Source: Bacteroidaceae bacterium (GTDB lineage Bacteria > Bacteroidota > Bacteroidia > Bacteroidales > Bacteroidaceae). Taken from it: 64,000 nt of DNA. The translations under genes and the position numbers were made by a program. The notes beneath the pieces were generated by a model. The model searched no databases, had not been told where the DNA came from, and saw only the letters and a list, made by a program, of their open reading frames with translations. Positions 27,453-36,840 of the stretch are shown here, piece after piece (position 1 is the first letter of the stretch; every line of letters begins with the position of its first letter). Where the stretch lies: assembly GCA_017445925.1 (NCBI GenBank), contig JAFSRW010000073.1, positions 1 through 64,000 on the forward strand, read 5' to 3'.

Positions 27453-27479
27453 AGCCTACTATCCGAATGACGGTAGGCT
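27453..27479. terminator. Bidirectional terminator
   Basis: AGCCTAC at 27453-27459 pairs with GTAGGCT at 27473-27479, with an A-run before and a T-run after; lies between the convergent oxidoreductase and FAS1 genes. Confidence 0.8.
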
Positions 27480-27500
27480 TTTTCTTTTCTTATACCAATA

Positions 27501-29591
27501 TTACCAAACATCTTCTGGAGTATTTGGGTTGTCGTAGATTTCCTTGGGGCACCACTCTATGTAGTCGAGGAAGAGCTGCTTGTTGGGATTATCCTGCACA
27601 CTCTTGAAGCGCAGGTAGTATACTCTGTCGGCATCCACATGGGTGCGGAGCAAGATACGACGGGTGGTCTTGGCCAGCGAACGAGCGGTCTGGTTTCCGC
27701 CTGGGATTTCAGTAAAGTACTCGGGGCCCTTCATGAATCCGTTGTTACGCATACGCTTGTCCACCTCGGCATTATAGTCATCGTCCTGCGTGTCGACCTC
27801 CCATTTAAGCGTTGGGTCGGTACCACCCAATCCCATGTTCACAGGGATTCCGGCAGGATAGAGGGCATCCTTGTTCTCGCCGTAATAAACCTGACAGATA
27901 CCTCGCCAAGGACTCTCGGTGGATACACCCATTCTTATCTCGTAAGTACCTGAAATGGGCACAGGCGGCAGGCGAAGTGTTACGTCGTACGTTCCCTCGC
28001 AGAGCATTTCGTCGGCCTGATAGTTGGGCCAGTCCTGATTAATACCGTTCAGCAGGTAGAAAATCATGTCCTTGGTGTTGATGTTGATGTCGTTAAAGTA
28101 CTGATATACCTCGTCGGCGGGGAATGAGTAGCGGTAGAAGTAGCTCATGCATCGCATATCGTTAGACATCATTTCGGGAGCAAATTCCCATACGTCGTAA
28201 CGGAGGCGGGTCTTCATCAGTTCAGTGCGGACGTGATTGTCGTAAACCAGCACCTTGTCGATGGGATAGATGATGGAGTTTAGGAGCTTAACCATCTTAG
28301 ACTCCACACCGGTATTCAGGTATATTCCTTCGTTATCATGGGTGCATGACAACTCGTGATAGGTTCCTCTGCGGCCATTATCCATAACGGGGAAACGGTT
28401 CAGGTAAACGCCCTTGCTTTCAGCACTTTCCCACAGACGGAGCAGGCGTCGTTTTCCCATGGTAACGTAATGGTTCCATGCAGCTACCGTAGGCGCTTTG
28501 TTACGGCCTTTGGGGTTATAGCCTTTCTCGTTGTAATGCAGTACCAACTTGTCAACCGCTAATCGGCAAGGCAGCAGATGATAGGTAACAAACTGGTTGA
28601 TGAGGTTGTTCTCGTCCTCGTAATTCTCATCGTTAATGGCATCGGGATAGAAGTTCTGTGATACTAACCATTCCCTTACATCATCGATGGTAATAGCCAT
28701 CAGATCCTTTTTCAGGGTCTTTACCCAGAAATCATCCGTCTCGGCAAACAGGGTAAAGCCGTACTTGCGGGATGGCTGTGGCGGTACATAGGTACTGAGG
28801 TTGGGCCACCAGCTGTCGCCAATGATACCTATCTTCACCATTTTCTCGTACTCATAGTCTTTAACAGCTGACAGAGTATCGGTCAGTCCGCAAACTTCTA
28901 CCAGCTTGGCCATGATGAAGTATCCGCAATCGGGCAACGTGGCATAAAGGTGAAGGGTACTACCGAGGGTCTCGTTGGTAGGATTGATGGCATAACCCAC
29001 CTCGTGGATAAAACCGTTAAGACATTCTATATCGCGGTTCCTAAGAGAGACGGGGCATTTGCCGTCGATGAAACAAGAGTCGCGGTCGTTCTTGGCATAG
29101 ATAACGCTGATTTTGCAGTCTGCCATGGTGTTAAGTGAGAATTCCTCGTTATTATCGGGAAACTCGCTCACGGTAAACATCTTGCGGTCAGCATCCTTAC
29201 CATCGATAAGGCTGTTCATTACTATCACGTAGCGGATAGAGTCCAGAACGCGCTCGCTGGGGAATCCTTCCCAACTGGGTTCTGAGATAACACCCTTAAT
29301 GCATAGGGTGTCCAGATAAAGTTGGATAGCTGCGTTGGTGGGTGCAAAACAAGTGTAGGCTCCGTAAGCCGTCAATAACTGATAGACAGAGGTTTCTGAA
29401 ATCTCGCTTACCTTCTGTTCTTTGCATAAGCGAACGTATTCGCTGAACTGCTCGTGGTCAGTTAGGTAGCCGCCAATGGTGCGCTCCTTAAAGACATAGC
29501 GTGCCGAGGTGTCGACATCCTCGGTACAACTGGTGACCAGAAAGGCCCCCAATAGTAGAATGGAAATTAGGTTAAATACTTTGAATTTCAT
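27501..29591 (-). CDS. FAS1 (fasciclin) domain lipoprotein
   Basis: 696 residues. Lipoprotein signal with lipobox LVTSC. A first FAS1 domain is visible at about 35-205 (GGYLTDHEQFSEYVRLC; LLTAYGAYTCFAPTNAAIQLYLD, the classic fasciclin H1-like TVFAPTN block) and a diverged second one at about 215-400 (YFIMAKLVEVCGLTD; INQFVTYHLLPCRLA). The C-terminal 200 residues include a jelly-roll-like beta domain (GTYDVTLRLPPVPISGTYEIRMG). FAS1 lipoproteins in Bacteroidetes are common in carbohydrate-use clusters and probably act as surface adhesion or binding proteins. No SusC/SusD pair is nearby. A -7 box lies at 29618-29625. Confidence 0.85.
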   Translation of the reverse strand: MKFKVFNLISILLLGAFLVTSCTEDVDTSARYVFKERTIGGYLTDHEQFSEYVRLCKEQKVSEISETSVYQLLTAYGAYTCFAPTNAAIQLYLDTLCIKGVISEPSWEGFPSERVLDSIRYVIVMNSLIDGKDADRKMFTVSEFPDNNEEFSLNTMADCKISVIYAKNDRDSCFIDGKCPVSLRNRDIECLNGFIHEVGYAINPTNETLGSTLHLYATLPDCGYFIMAKLVEVCGLTDTLSAVKDYEYEKMVKIGIIGDSWWPNLSTYVPPQPSRKYGFTLFAETDDFWVKTLKKDLMAITIDDVREWLVSQNFYPDAINDENYEDENNLINQFVTYHLLPCRLAVDKLVLHYNEKGYNPKGRNKAPTVAAWNHYVTMGKRRLLRLWESAESKGVYLNRFPVMDNGRRGTYHELSCTHDNEGIYLNTGVESKMVKLLNSIIYPIDKVLVYDNHVRTELMKTRLRYDVWEFAPEMMSNDMRCMSYFYRYSFPADEVYQYFNDININTKDMIFYLLNGINQDWPNYQADEMLCEGTYDVTLRLPPVPISGTYEIRMGVSTESPWRGICQVYYGENKDALYPAGIPVNMGLGGTDPTLKWEVDTQDDDYNAEVDKRMRNNGFMKGPEYFTEIPGGNQTARSLAKTTRRILLRTHVDADRVYYLRFKSVQDNPNKQLFLDYIEWCPKEIYDNPNTPEDVW

Positions 29592-29617
29592 TTATGTAAT
29601 GTTGTTAATTTGGCTAC

Positions 29618-29625
29618 AAAAGTAC
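29618..29625 (-). promoter_or_regulatory. -7 box of the FAS1 lipoprotein gene
   Basis: TACTTTTG on the minus strand, about 27 bp before the ATG. It lies in the 55-bp gap after the CotH gene, so the FAS1 gene probably has its own promoter. Confidence 0.55.
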
Positions 29626-29646
29626 ACACTTTTTTTAAATAAAACA

Positions 29647-32600
29647 TCATTTTTGCATCATTTTCTTCACAATTACAGTACCATTACTGTAAATTTGCCT
29701 GCTGATGCTTACACCTTTAACGGGTCCGGACAGCTTAAGGCCATCCAAACTGTAGTATTCTGTGCCGACGAGTTGGCCTGCTATATCAGGCGTCAGTTCC
29801 AACACCTTATCTATAATCTCCTGCTCTCGCTCATTCCGACTGCCATCGCCGTTTTCGTAGAGGTCTTCGATGCTGAAATCATAGGTGCTCAGTACATTAC
29901 TCTTGCCTATGGTGGGGGTATTCATCAGGTAAGTCTTGTTGCCGCCATCGGGATAACGGCCAAAGGTCTGCTTGTCGCCTTGGGCATTGTAGCAGAGGGC
30001 ATCAGCCCAACTTCCATTCTCGGCCTGAATAATCACGGCAGCTCCGTCAGAATTCTCCAGCTTAAAAGGTGCATGCAGTTGGCTTATCTGCTCTCGCTTG
30101 GAAGCCCAGATAACCAATGTGCCATGTGCCGGAACGATGGTGGAAATACCTTCACCACTCGTTATCTGGTACTTGGCGGGCTGGTCGGCCTTGTCGCTCA
30201 GATACATGCCAGCAATATCAATATCCTGGTTGGTGGTGTTGTAGAGTTCTATCCAATCGTCTTTCTTCGCATATTCATTCACGTAGATGCTGTTGTTGGC
30301 ACTCACCTCATTGATACGGATGGGCGAAGCGCCGGAGGCAGCATATTTGGCAGGATTGCTGATGGGCTCGAACAGAGCGGTATAGGAGTCGTCCACATCC
30401 TCCGTGAGTGTCAGTTGGTTGGTGCGGATGCATGAAGTGTTATTTACCCAACCTGTGAACCTATATCCTGCCGGTGCCGTTGCGGTAAGTGTTACAGGGG
30501 CAAAGAGGGTGCCATCGAAGCTGTTTCCGGGAACGGGCAGATTGTCCAGCATGAGAGATGCCTGCGGAATGTTGGCCCTGAAGCTCACCTTCATACCCTC
30601 ACCCAGATGATAGCTGTTGCGCAAAGCGTTGATACGTGCCTGCCGACTGGAGCTGCTTATCATTCTCTCTATCTGTTCGCCATTAGAGGTCCAAGGCTGT
30701 TTGCCCTCGATGGCAAGAGCTGCTTCCACCAGCTGGCAGATGCTGTCACTAATGCTGCTGCATCTTTCAGGGGTGAACACGCTACCGCCCAACAGGCAGT
30801 AGGCATTTACAAACTGGCGCTGGAACTGGGGATTCTGCCTCATGCCGTTGTATATCTGCAGCATCTCGTTGCCGTTATTGTTGTTGATAAGACTCACGCC
30901 GTTATTGTTGCTCCATCCCCAATCCTGATCGTGCAGCACAAGGTGGAACTTTCCGTCGGGCAGACTGCGATAGCCCTTTACATTATTATTATTACAAATC
31001 CAGTCGGAACAGCCTATGTATGAGATGGCGGCAAAGAAGTTTATTACCTCGTCCATATCCGCTTTCTGCCTGATTTCGTTGTATACCTCATCATCAGCCG
31101 CTCTTTTGCTAAGTGCAAGCCATTCGCTGAAAGCATCCTTTGTTCCTGCCTTCTGGAAGTAACCATTGCTGTACTCAAAGGCATCCATCTCATCATCGTC
31201 GTACCCGTAGTTGGCGGCGCCGTTGTATCGGTTGTTGGGCTCTCTGAGGTTCAGCATACCAATGTACTCTCCGTTGAAGAAAACATGAACGGGCTGATAA
31301 TCCTGTGCGTCGATATAGAAACCGTTGGAGATAAGTACCTGCTGCGTGATGGCATCCCTCACACGCCCGTGTTCCCATGAGTTGTTGTCGTTTCCTCCAT
31401 TACGGATTTGCAACTGCTTGTATTTATTATAAGGTTTATAACGGAAGAACGGATAGTCGAAGCTGGTGGTACCTTCGTATAGCCTGCTGGCTTTCAACTT
31501 GAAGGAAGAGGGTGCATAATGCCGGCTCCATCCACCACTTATAATGAATTCTGCTTCCTGATTGATGACCATCTTTCCGTCTGGAGTAATGTATTCGAAG
31601 TTCACGGGGCGCTCCCAGTCCATATTGATGTTGGACTTGCCGTGATTTCTTCCGCTCACGCCGTTGGTGCCATCCACGTAAACGCCAATCATATCATCGT
31701 ACAGGTTATCAGGATTGGTGGTAATGGCCAGAACGGGCAGGTAATAATCCTCATCCTTAAAGATATAAGAGCGGGTTATTACTTGGCTGGGCAGATACCC
31801 CTTCTGGAAGAGTCGCAGCCTCAGGCTGGTAGTTTCGGACATGTGGAACACGCCGTCCTTGCTAACCGTTCCGTTCTGAAGGGTTGGAGTAGTGCCGTCT
31901 GTGGTATAACGGAGAGTAGCGCCAACGGGGATATCCACTTTTACATCAAACGGATTGGTAAACAGATGCGAGTCAGTATCCACCTCAGGGGCATTCATAC
32001 GGAATTCCGCAAACGTTTCGGCATTATTGGCATCCTCTGGTGTCGGGTCGCCGTTATAGCCCCAATCGTCGTGAGAAAGGTCTTTCTTTGCCCAGGAGCA
32101 ACGGGCAATAGCCGTTGGATAGTCAATCGTAAGGAAGGGCTTCCGTCCGTCCTCGCTCAGGAAGATTTGCCCGCCTTCGGTATTCAGCTTGAAAGGCACT
32201 TGCTTGGTGGCTTGGTCACCAAACACACCATCCGCTGCATTGTGGTCGAAGAAGATACATTTGTAACCCTGAGGTTCAATAACCCCTAAGTCCGGCAGCA
32301 CGAATTTCTTCAGGTCGGCAGCATCATCGCTGATGTACAGATAGCGCAGGGATATACGTTTGTCTGACTGATTGTACAGCTCTACCCATCCGCCATAGTT
32401 CCAGGAATAGTCGATGGTCTGGTCTATGTTGGCCACATTTACCTCTGTGGCAATTAGCGAGGACGGGATATCCGCTTCGGCATCTCCTTCATCGTAGGCA
32501 TCCTCCACAATGCTCATACCCACATCATAGAATTTGCCGCCCCAGTTCTCCTGAATGTACGTGGCAATCACGTTTCTGCCCACTTGCAGGTAACGGGCAG

Positions 32601-33552
32601 GAATCTCTATCGTTACGGGATGTTTACCATCGGTCCAGTTGTCCTGTTTGTCTATCAGGTGCCCATTCACATAGATGGAGTAGGCATCATCATGACATAC
32701 ATTTATATAATAGGCCGTGGAGTTTTTCACTTCATCCAGTTCAAAGTCGCGTCTGATCCAGAAGTTGGTATTCTCGCCGCCAGGCCAGATGGTCTTGACT
32801 TCCGGCATATAGCCGCTGTTGCCGATGGGCATAGGAGCCTCGGTCCACATACTGTCATCAAAGTCGGCATCAGTCCAACTGAGCGTTTCCACACGCCCCT
32901 CTATCTTCATATCCTTAATGCGAGTCCACGATTCCTCGTCGCGGTAGTAACAGTAGTTGTAATAGGATGTTCCCACCCATAGTTCCTTCTGCTCTGTCTC
33001 ATCGAAAAGTCGGATATTGGAGAGTTTAATTTCAGTATTCTCTTCCTCGGTGGTTATGCTCAGCGCTAACTTCATGTCTTGGATATTTGTTCCTTGCAGT
33101 CCGTTACGAGTAATCTTTATGTTTTTCCCAGCTTCAAGGTTCAGGGTGTTAGAGTAGAACTCTATGTTGTTATCCTCGTTTTCAGAGAGTTGAAGTTGAA
33201 TAGATGCCGGCTTGTCGGCACGTAGCACCGCCTGGAACTTATATTTGTGATCGGCCTGCAAGGTGATAGGTGTCTTAAACTGAACCCTACCGTTGCGTGG
33301 AGTGGATACACGGGTGGGCATACTGATAGTATAGACATCATTCTCCTGCGCCTCATACAACTTGCTCCAACCGTGAATATCGCTCTCCACATTGGTGTAG
33401 TTTCCTGCATATCCTCCTTCCGAGTTAAAGAGCAGTCGGGCCGTCCAAGTTTCCTCGTAGCCCAGCGGCAAATCACCTAATCTTTGTGCAAATGCATGAC
33501 AATTAATCAGCAAGATGGCAAGTAATGCCTTTATAATGCGGTTTGTTCTCAC
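29647..33552 (-). CDS. CotH kinase-like secreted protein with two lamin-tail domains
   Basis: About 1301 residues. Signal peptide MRTNRIIKALLAILLINCHAFAQ read from a GTG at 33552. Domains in order: N-terminal galactose-binding-like and PA14-like sandwiches; lamin-tail domain (WVELYNQSDKRISLRYLYIS); chitobiase-type sandwich (RYTTDGTTPTLQNG); CotH kinase domain (FEYITPDGKMV..., and the acidic HDQDWGWSNNNG motif); second lamin-tail domain (RINEVSANNSIYVNEYAKKD); short tail (YYSLDGLKLSG). CotH proteins phosphorylate proteins in spores; the role in Bacteroidetes is unknown. A TTG at 33621 would add 23 residues with a KTKTKTKTK run, but that TTG overlaps the -7 box, so I reject it. Confidence 0.85.
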   Translation of the reverse strand: MRTNRIIKALLAILLINCHAFAQRLGDLPLGYEETWTARLLFNSEGGYAGNYTNVESDIHGWSKLYEAQENDVYTISMPTRVSTPRNGRVQFKTPITLQADHKYKFQAVLRADKPASIQLQLSENEDNNIEFYSNTLNLEAGKNIKITRNGLQGTNIQDMKLALSITTEEENTEIKLSNIRLFDETEQKELWVGTSYYNYCYYRDEESWTRIKDMKIEGRVETLSWTDADFDDSMWTEAPMPIGNSGYMPEVKTIWPGGENTNFWIRRDFELDEVKNSTAYYINVCHDDAYSIYVNGHLIDKQDNWTDGKHPVTIEIPARYLQVGRNVIATYIQENWGGKFYDVGMSIVEDAYDEGDAEADIPSSLIATEVNVANIDQTIDYSWNYGGWVELYNQSDKRISLRYLYISDDAADLKKFVLPDLGVIEPQGYKCIFFDHNAADGVFGDQATKQVPFKLNTEGGQIFLSEDGRKPFLTIDYPTAIARCSWAKKDLSHDDWGYNGDPTPEDANNAETFAEFRMNAPEVDTDSHLFTNPFDVKVDIPVGATLRYTTDGTTPTLQNGTVSKDGVFHMSETTSLRLRLFQKGYLPSQVITRSYIFKDEDYYLPVLAITTNPDNLYDDMIGVYVDGTNGVSGRNHGKSNINMDWERPVNFEYITPDGKMVINQEAEFIISGGWSRHYAPSSFKLKASRLYEGTTSFDYPFFRYKPYNKYKQLQIRNGGNDNNSWEHGRVRDAITQQVLISNGFYIDAQDYQPVHVFFNGEYIGMLNLREPNNRYNGAANYGYDDDEMDAFEYSNGYFQKAGTKDAFSEWLALSKRAADDEVYNEIRQKADMDEVINFFAAISYIGCSDWICNNNNVKGYRSLPDGKFHLVLHDQDWGWSNNNGVSLINNNNGNEMLQIYNGMRQNPQFQRQFVNAYCLLGGSVFTPERCSSISDSICQLVEAALAIEGKQPWTSNGEQIERMISSSSRQARINALRNSYHLGEGMKVSFRANIPQASLMLDNLPVPGNSFDGTLFAPVTLTATAPAGYRFTGWVNNTSCIRTNQLTLTEDVDDSYTALFEPISNPAKYAASGASPIRINEVSANNSIYVNEYAKKDDWIELYNTTNQDIDIAGMYLSDKADQPAKYQITSGEGISTIVPAHGTLVIWASKREQISQLHAPFKLENSDGAAVIIQAENGSWADALCYNAQGDKQTFGRYPDGGNKTYLMNTPTIGKSNVLSTYDFSIEDLYENGDGSRNEREQEIIDKVLELTPDIAGQLVGTEYYSLDGLKLSGPVKGVSISRQIYSNGTVIVKKMMQK

Positions 33553-33618
33553 AGACTTCGTTTTTGTTTTCGTTTTAGTTTTCGTTGTTGATTGGTATAA
33601 ATTCTCGTTATGTGGCTG

Positions 33619-33626
33619 CAAATTTA
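33619..33626 (-). promoter_or_regulatory. -7 box of the CotH gene
   Basis: TAAATTTG on the minus strand. Its position rules out the upstream TTG start and gives a leader of about 60 nt that contains hexamer-like GAAAAC repeats. Confidence 0.6.
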
Positions 33627-33669
33627 CGATATTTTGCAGAAAAGATGTAAAAAAACAACAAATTAATTA

Positions 33670-33677
33670 TATCTTTG
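33670..33677 (+). promoter_or_regulatory. -7 box of the GH97 gene
   Basis: TATCTTTG, about 30 bp before the ATG at 33708. No clear -33 TTTG at 19-21 bp. Confidence 0.55.
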
Positions 33678-33707
33678 CCGCCACAATAACCTAAAAATGG
33701 AAATGTA

Positions 33708-35735
33708 ATGAAGAATTTTTTGTTTTCAACCCTTCTCCTCATGTTGCCGTTCAGCATGATGGCGCAGCAGGAGTATCGTGTTCTCTCACCAGATGGTCTT
33801 ACCTATCTTAATGTGAAGTTGGCCGATGGCCGTCTTACCTACAATGCAGGCTATCGCACCGTTGTTAAAGCCAAGAAGAAAGGTGCTGTGGCCGACACAC
33901 TGGATGTGCCTATGATACTGGAATCTCCCCTCGGCCTTTATACAAGTGTGGGCGACTTTAGCAAGGGACTGGAGTATCGGCCTATGCCGAAGAACGTGGA
34001 AAGACTAAATCAAAAGCACGAATATACCCTTCGTCAAGGTAAGCAGAGCAAGATTAGCTCCGAGGAGAACACACTTCTTCTCTGTTTTACCAATCCAGAG
34101 GCTAAGGCAAAGAAACTGGTGATGTGGGTCTTGTTCAACGTCTTCAACAACAATATTGCATATTGTTATCGCATCTGTCAGGAGCAGGGAAGCCAGACTT
34201 CTGCAGTAGTAGTTACGGGCGAGGCCAGCGGCTTCCGTCTGCCTACTGATGCTACAGCTTTCATCTGTCCGCAGAGCGACCCGATGATTGGCTGGATGCA
34301 GACCAAACCCAGCTACGAGGAAGGCTACATCTGGGACGAGCCCATCACTAAGCGCTCTGGCTACGGTCACGGCTGGACTTTCCCCTGCCTCTTCCGCGAA
34401 GGTGATAAGGGATGGGTTTTGATCTCCGAAACTGGTGTCAGCAGCAGCTACTGTGGCAGTCACCTCAGCGATGCCACCTCCGACGGCCTCTTCACCATTG
34501 CCTTCCCCATGGAGGGCGAGAACAACGGTTTTGGCAGTACGGGTGCCCAAATGGGATTGGCCGACAGCCACGTATCTCCTAACGACAAGGATACGCAATG
34601 GACGCCCTATCGCACCATCACCTTCGGTCGCACGCTGAAACCTATCGTGGAAACCACTATTACGTGGGATGTTGTTGAACCGCTTTATGAACCCAGCATC
34701 GACTACAAAGGCTCTCGCAACACATGGTCTTGGATTATCTGGCAAGACGCCAGCATCAATTACGACGATCAGGTGAAGTTCATCGACCTGGCTGCCAGCC
34801 TGGGTTGGGAAGGCTGCCTGATAGATGGTGGCTGGTACGAGAATATCGGTCGCGAGGGCATGGAGAAACTCTTTGCATATTGTAAGCAGAAGGGCGTTCG
34901 GCCTTGGGTTTGGTACAACAGCAACGGAGGCTGGAACAATGCACCTCAGACTGCCCGCCAGTGTATGCACAACTCCATTGTCCGTAAGAAGGAGATGAAA
35001 TGGTTGCACGATAATGGTGTTGCAGGTATCAAGGTAGATTTCTTCGGCGGCGACAAGCAGGAGACCATGCGTCTGTACGAAGGCCTTCTTTCCGATGCCA
35101 ACGATTTTGGCATTCAGGTTATCTGTCACGGTTGTACGCTGCCTCGCGGTTGGGAAAAGATGTATCCCAACTATTGCAGCTCCGAGGCTGTTCTTGCCTC
35201 CGAGAACCTTTATTTCAGCCAAGGTTTCTGCGATATGGAAGCACGTCACGCCTGTCTGCATCCCTTTGTGCGTAACGCTGTAGGTTCTATGGAATATGGT
35301 GGCACCGTGCTGCAGAAGCGCCTGCATAAGGAACCGGGCAAGGGCAATACCCGTCGTACTACCGATGTGTTCGAGTTGGCAACCGCTATCGTCTTTCAGT
35401 CCAGCGGCCAGAACTTTGCCCTCACACCCCGTAACCTTACCGAGCAGCCTCAGTTCGAGATCGATTTCATGAAGCAAGTCCCCACTACATGGGACGAAAC
35501 GCGTTTCATTGATGGTTATCCCGGCAAGTATGTAGTCTTAGCTCGTCGCCATGCCGACAATTGGTACATCGCTGCCCTGAATGCGCAAAAGGAGCCGCTT
35601 AACCTTACCCTCAACATCAATGGTTACCATGTTAAGACCCTCCTTGTGGACGAGGCTCCCCAGCCCATGAATCCAGACAAGAAGGGCAACCTAAACATCA
35701 CCATCCAACCCAGCAGCGGCGCGGTATTGTATTAA
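33708..35735 (+). CDS. GH97 glycoside hydrolase, predicted retaining (alpha-galactosidase-like)
   Basis: 675 residues with a signal peptide (MKNFLFSTLLLMLPFSMMAQ). The layout matches GH97: N-terminal beta-supersandwich (YRVLSPDGLTYLNVKLADG), central (beta/alpha)8 barrel (WSWIIWQDASINYDDQVKFIDLAASLGWEGCLIDGGWYE), C-terminal beta domain. The barrel motif GIKVDFFGGDKQ contains Asp444 where retaining members such as the alpha-galactosidases of the family carry their nucleophile; the inverting SusB group has no Asp there. A retaining enzyme is therefore predicted. The usual acid/base region is PNYCSSEAVLASEN. It has its own promoter and terminator, so it is a stand-alone gene, periplasmic or outer-membrane facing. 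Confidence 0.92.
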   Translation: MKNFLFSTLLLMLPFSMMAQQEYRVLSPDGLTYLNVKLADGRLTYNAGYRTVVKAKKKGAVADTLDVPMILESPLGLYTSVGDFSKGLEYRPMPKNVERLNQKHEYTLRQGKQSKISSEENTLLLCFTNPEAKAKKLVMWVLFNVFNNNIAYCYRICQEQGSQTSAVVVTGEASGFRLPTDATAFICPQSDPMIGWMQTKPSYEEGYIWDEPITKRSGYGHGWTFPCLFREGDKGWVLISETGVSSSYCGSHLSDATSDGLFTIAFPMEGENNGFGSTGAQMGLADSHVSPNDKDTQWTPYRTITFGRTLKPIVETTITWDVVEPLYEPSIDYKGSRNTWSWIIWQDASINYDDQVKFIDLAASLGWEGCLIDGGWYENIGREGMEKLFAYCKQKGVRPWVWYNSNGGWNNAPQTARQCMHNSIVRKKEMKWLHDNGVAGIKVDFFGGDKQETMRLYEGLLSDANDFGIQVICHGCTLPRGWEKMYPNYCSSEAVLASENLYFSQGFCDMEARHACLHPFVRNAVGSMEYGGTVLQKRLHKEPGKGNTRRTTDVFELATAIVFQSSGQNFALTPRNLTEQPQFEIDFMKQVPTTWDETRFIDGYPGKYVVLARRHADNWYIAALNAQKEPLNLTLNINGYHVKTLLVDEAPQPMNPDKKGNLNITIQPSSGAVLY

Positions 35736-35840
35736 TTGTAGGCTGTGAAGGCTGTCAGTTTTCCTCGTGGTTCATCTCTTCCTCCATGGGTTTTGAACCT
35801 TAATAAGAATCTAACAGCTAACCTCTAACCCAACAAAAAG

Positions 35841-35866
35841 ACTGCTATCCTAAACGTGGTAGCAGT
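35841..35866. terminator. Terminator after the GH97 gene
   Basis: ACTGCTA at 35841-35847 pairs with TAGCAGT at 35860-35866, followed by a long T-run. Confidence 0.8.
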
Positions 35867-35906
35867 TTTTTTTGTTCTTTCATTCTCTCATTCTTTCATT
35901 TTTTTT

Positions 35907-35914
35907 TACCTTTG
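35907..35914 (+). promoter_or_regulatory. -7 box of the DMT transporter gene
   Basis: TACCTTTG, 26 bp before the ATG at 35941. The upstream stretch is a TTCATTCT satellite with no proper -33. Confidence 0.5.
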
Positions 35915-35940
35915 CAGCCGATTTTAGCAAAACATACGTA

Positions 35941-36840
35941 ATGAGTACATTAATTAACAGCTTAAGACAAAACATTGCCATAGTGGTGGGACTGTGCGTT
36001 TGCGCCATCTGGGGCGAGACATTTGTATCTACCAAAATACTGTTGGAGAACGGGCTGATGCCAGGCGACATCTTCTTCTACCGCTTTGCATTAGCTTACG
36101 TTTGTATCTGGTTCTTCTCGTACAAACGTCTGTGGGCCGACAACTGGCAAGACGAGTTTCTGCTGTTAATACTGGGAATTATGGGTGGCTCGCTGTATTT
36201 CTTGACAGAGAATATGGCGCTGATGTTCTCTACCGCCTCTAACGTGGCTATCTTAGTAGGCTCCACGCCGCTGATTACTGCTGTACTGTTGGCGCTGTTC
36301 TATAAAGACGAGCGTATGTGTACCAGACAGATGGTAGGTTCGCTATTGGCTTTCGGGGGTATGGCGTTGGTTATTCTGAACGGTCAGTTGATGCTGCACC
36401 TGAATCCCAAGGGTGATATACTGGCGCTGGGTGCCTCGCTAACTTGGGCTTGCTATTCGCTCATCATCAAGAAACTTTCAAGGCACTACAATGCATTATT
36501 TATTACCCGTAAGATTTTTATCTACGGCATCATTACTATCCTACCCTATCTGTGGACAGAAAGTCCGCTACAGACCGACCCCACTATACTAAGCAAGCCC
36601 ACCGTTTGGGTGAACTTGCTCTATTTGGGAGTGGTAGCCTCCATGCTATGCTTTTTTGCCTGGAACTGGACGCTGAAACAACTGGGCACCGTACGCGCCA
36701 CCAATATTATCTACTTGCAGTCGTTCTTTACCATGTTCTTCTCTTATCTGATACTGGACGAACGCATTACACTGATGGCCATCTGTGGAACTGCCACCCT
36801 GATATTGGGTATGTATCTGGCAGGCAAATCTGCTACTTAA
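35941..36840 (+). CDS. EamA/DMT superfamily transporter
   Basis: 299 residues with ten predicted membrane helices and the two internally repeated EamA halves (first: VGLCVCAIWGETFVSTKILL...; second: GASLTWACYSLIIKKLSRHY... TNIIYLQSFFTMFFSYLILDE). EamA proteins export amino acids, nucleotide metabolites or other small molecules from the cytoplasm; the substrate cannot be told. The start at 35941 is chosen over 35872 because the -7 box lies between the two and because the upstream codons come from a T-rich satellite. Its end overlaps the end of the convergent esterase gene by 8 bp. Confidence 0.9.
   Translation: MSTLINSLRQNIAIVVGLCVCAIWGETFVSTKILLENGLMPGDIFFYRFALAYVCIWFFSYKRLWADNWQDEFLLLILGIMGGSLYFLTENMALMFSTASNVAILVGSTPLITAVLLALFYKDERMCTRQMVGSLLAFGGMALVILNGQLMLHLNPKGDILALGASLTWACYSLIIKKLSRHYNALFITRKIFIYGIITILPYLWTESPLQTDPTILSKPTVWVNLLYLGVVASMLCFFAWNWTLKQLGTVRATNIIYLQSFFTMFFSYLILDERITLMAICGTATLILGMYLAGKSAT

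Noticed and set aside
34005-35477. A 490-codon open frame antisense to the GH97 gene
   Set aside because: Shadow of the real gene: GH97 motifs are clear on the other strand, and the antisense product has no recognisable domain or start context.
27501-35735. A polysaccharide utilisation locus
   Set aside because: FAS1, CotH and GH97 genes are neighbours, but no SusC/SusD pair is present in the window and each gene seems to have its own promoter.
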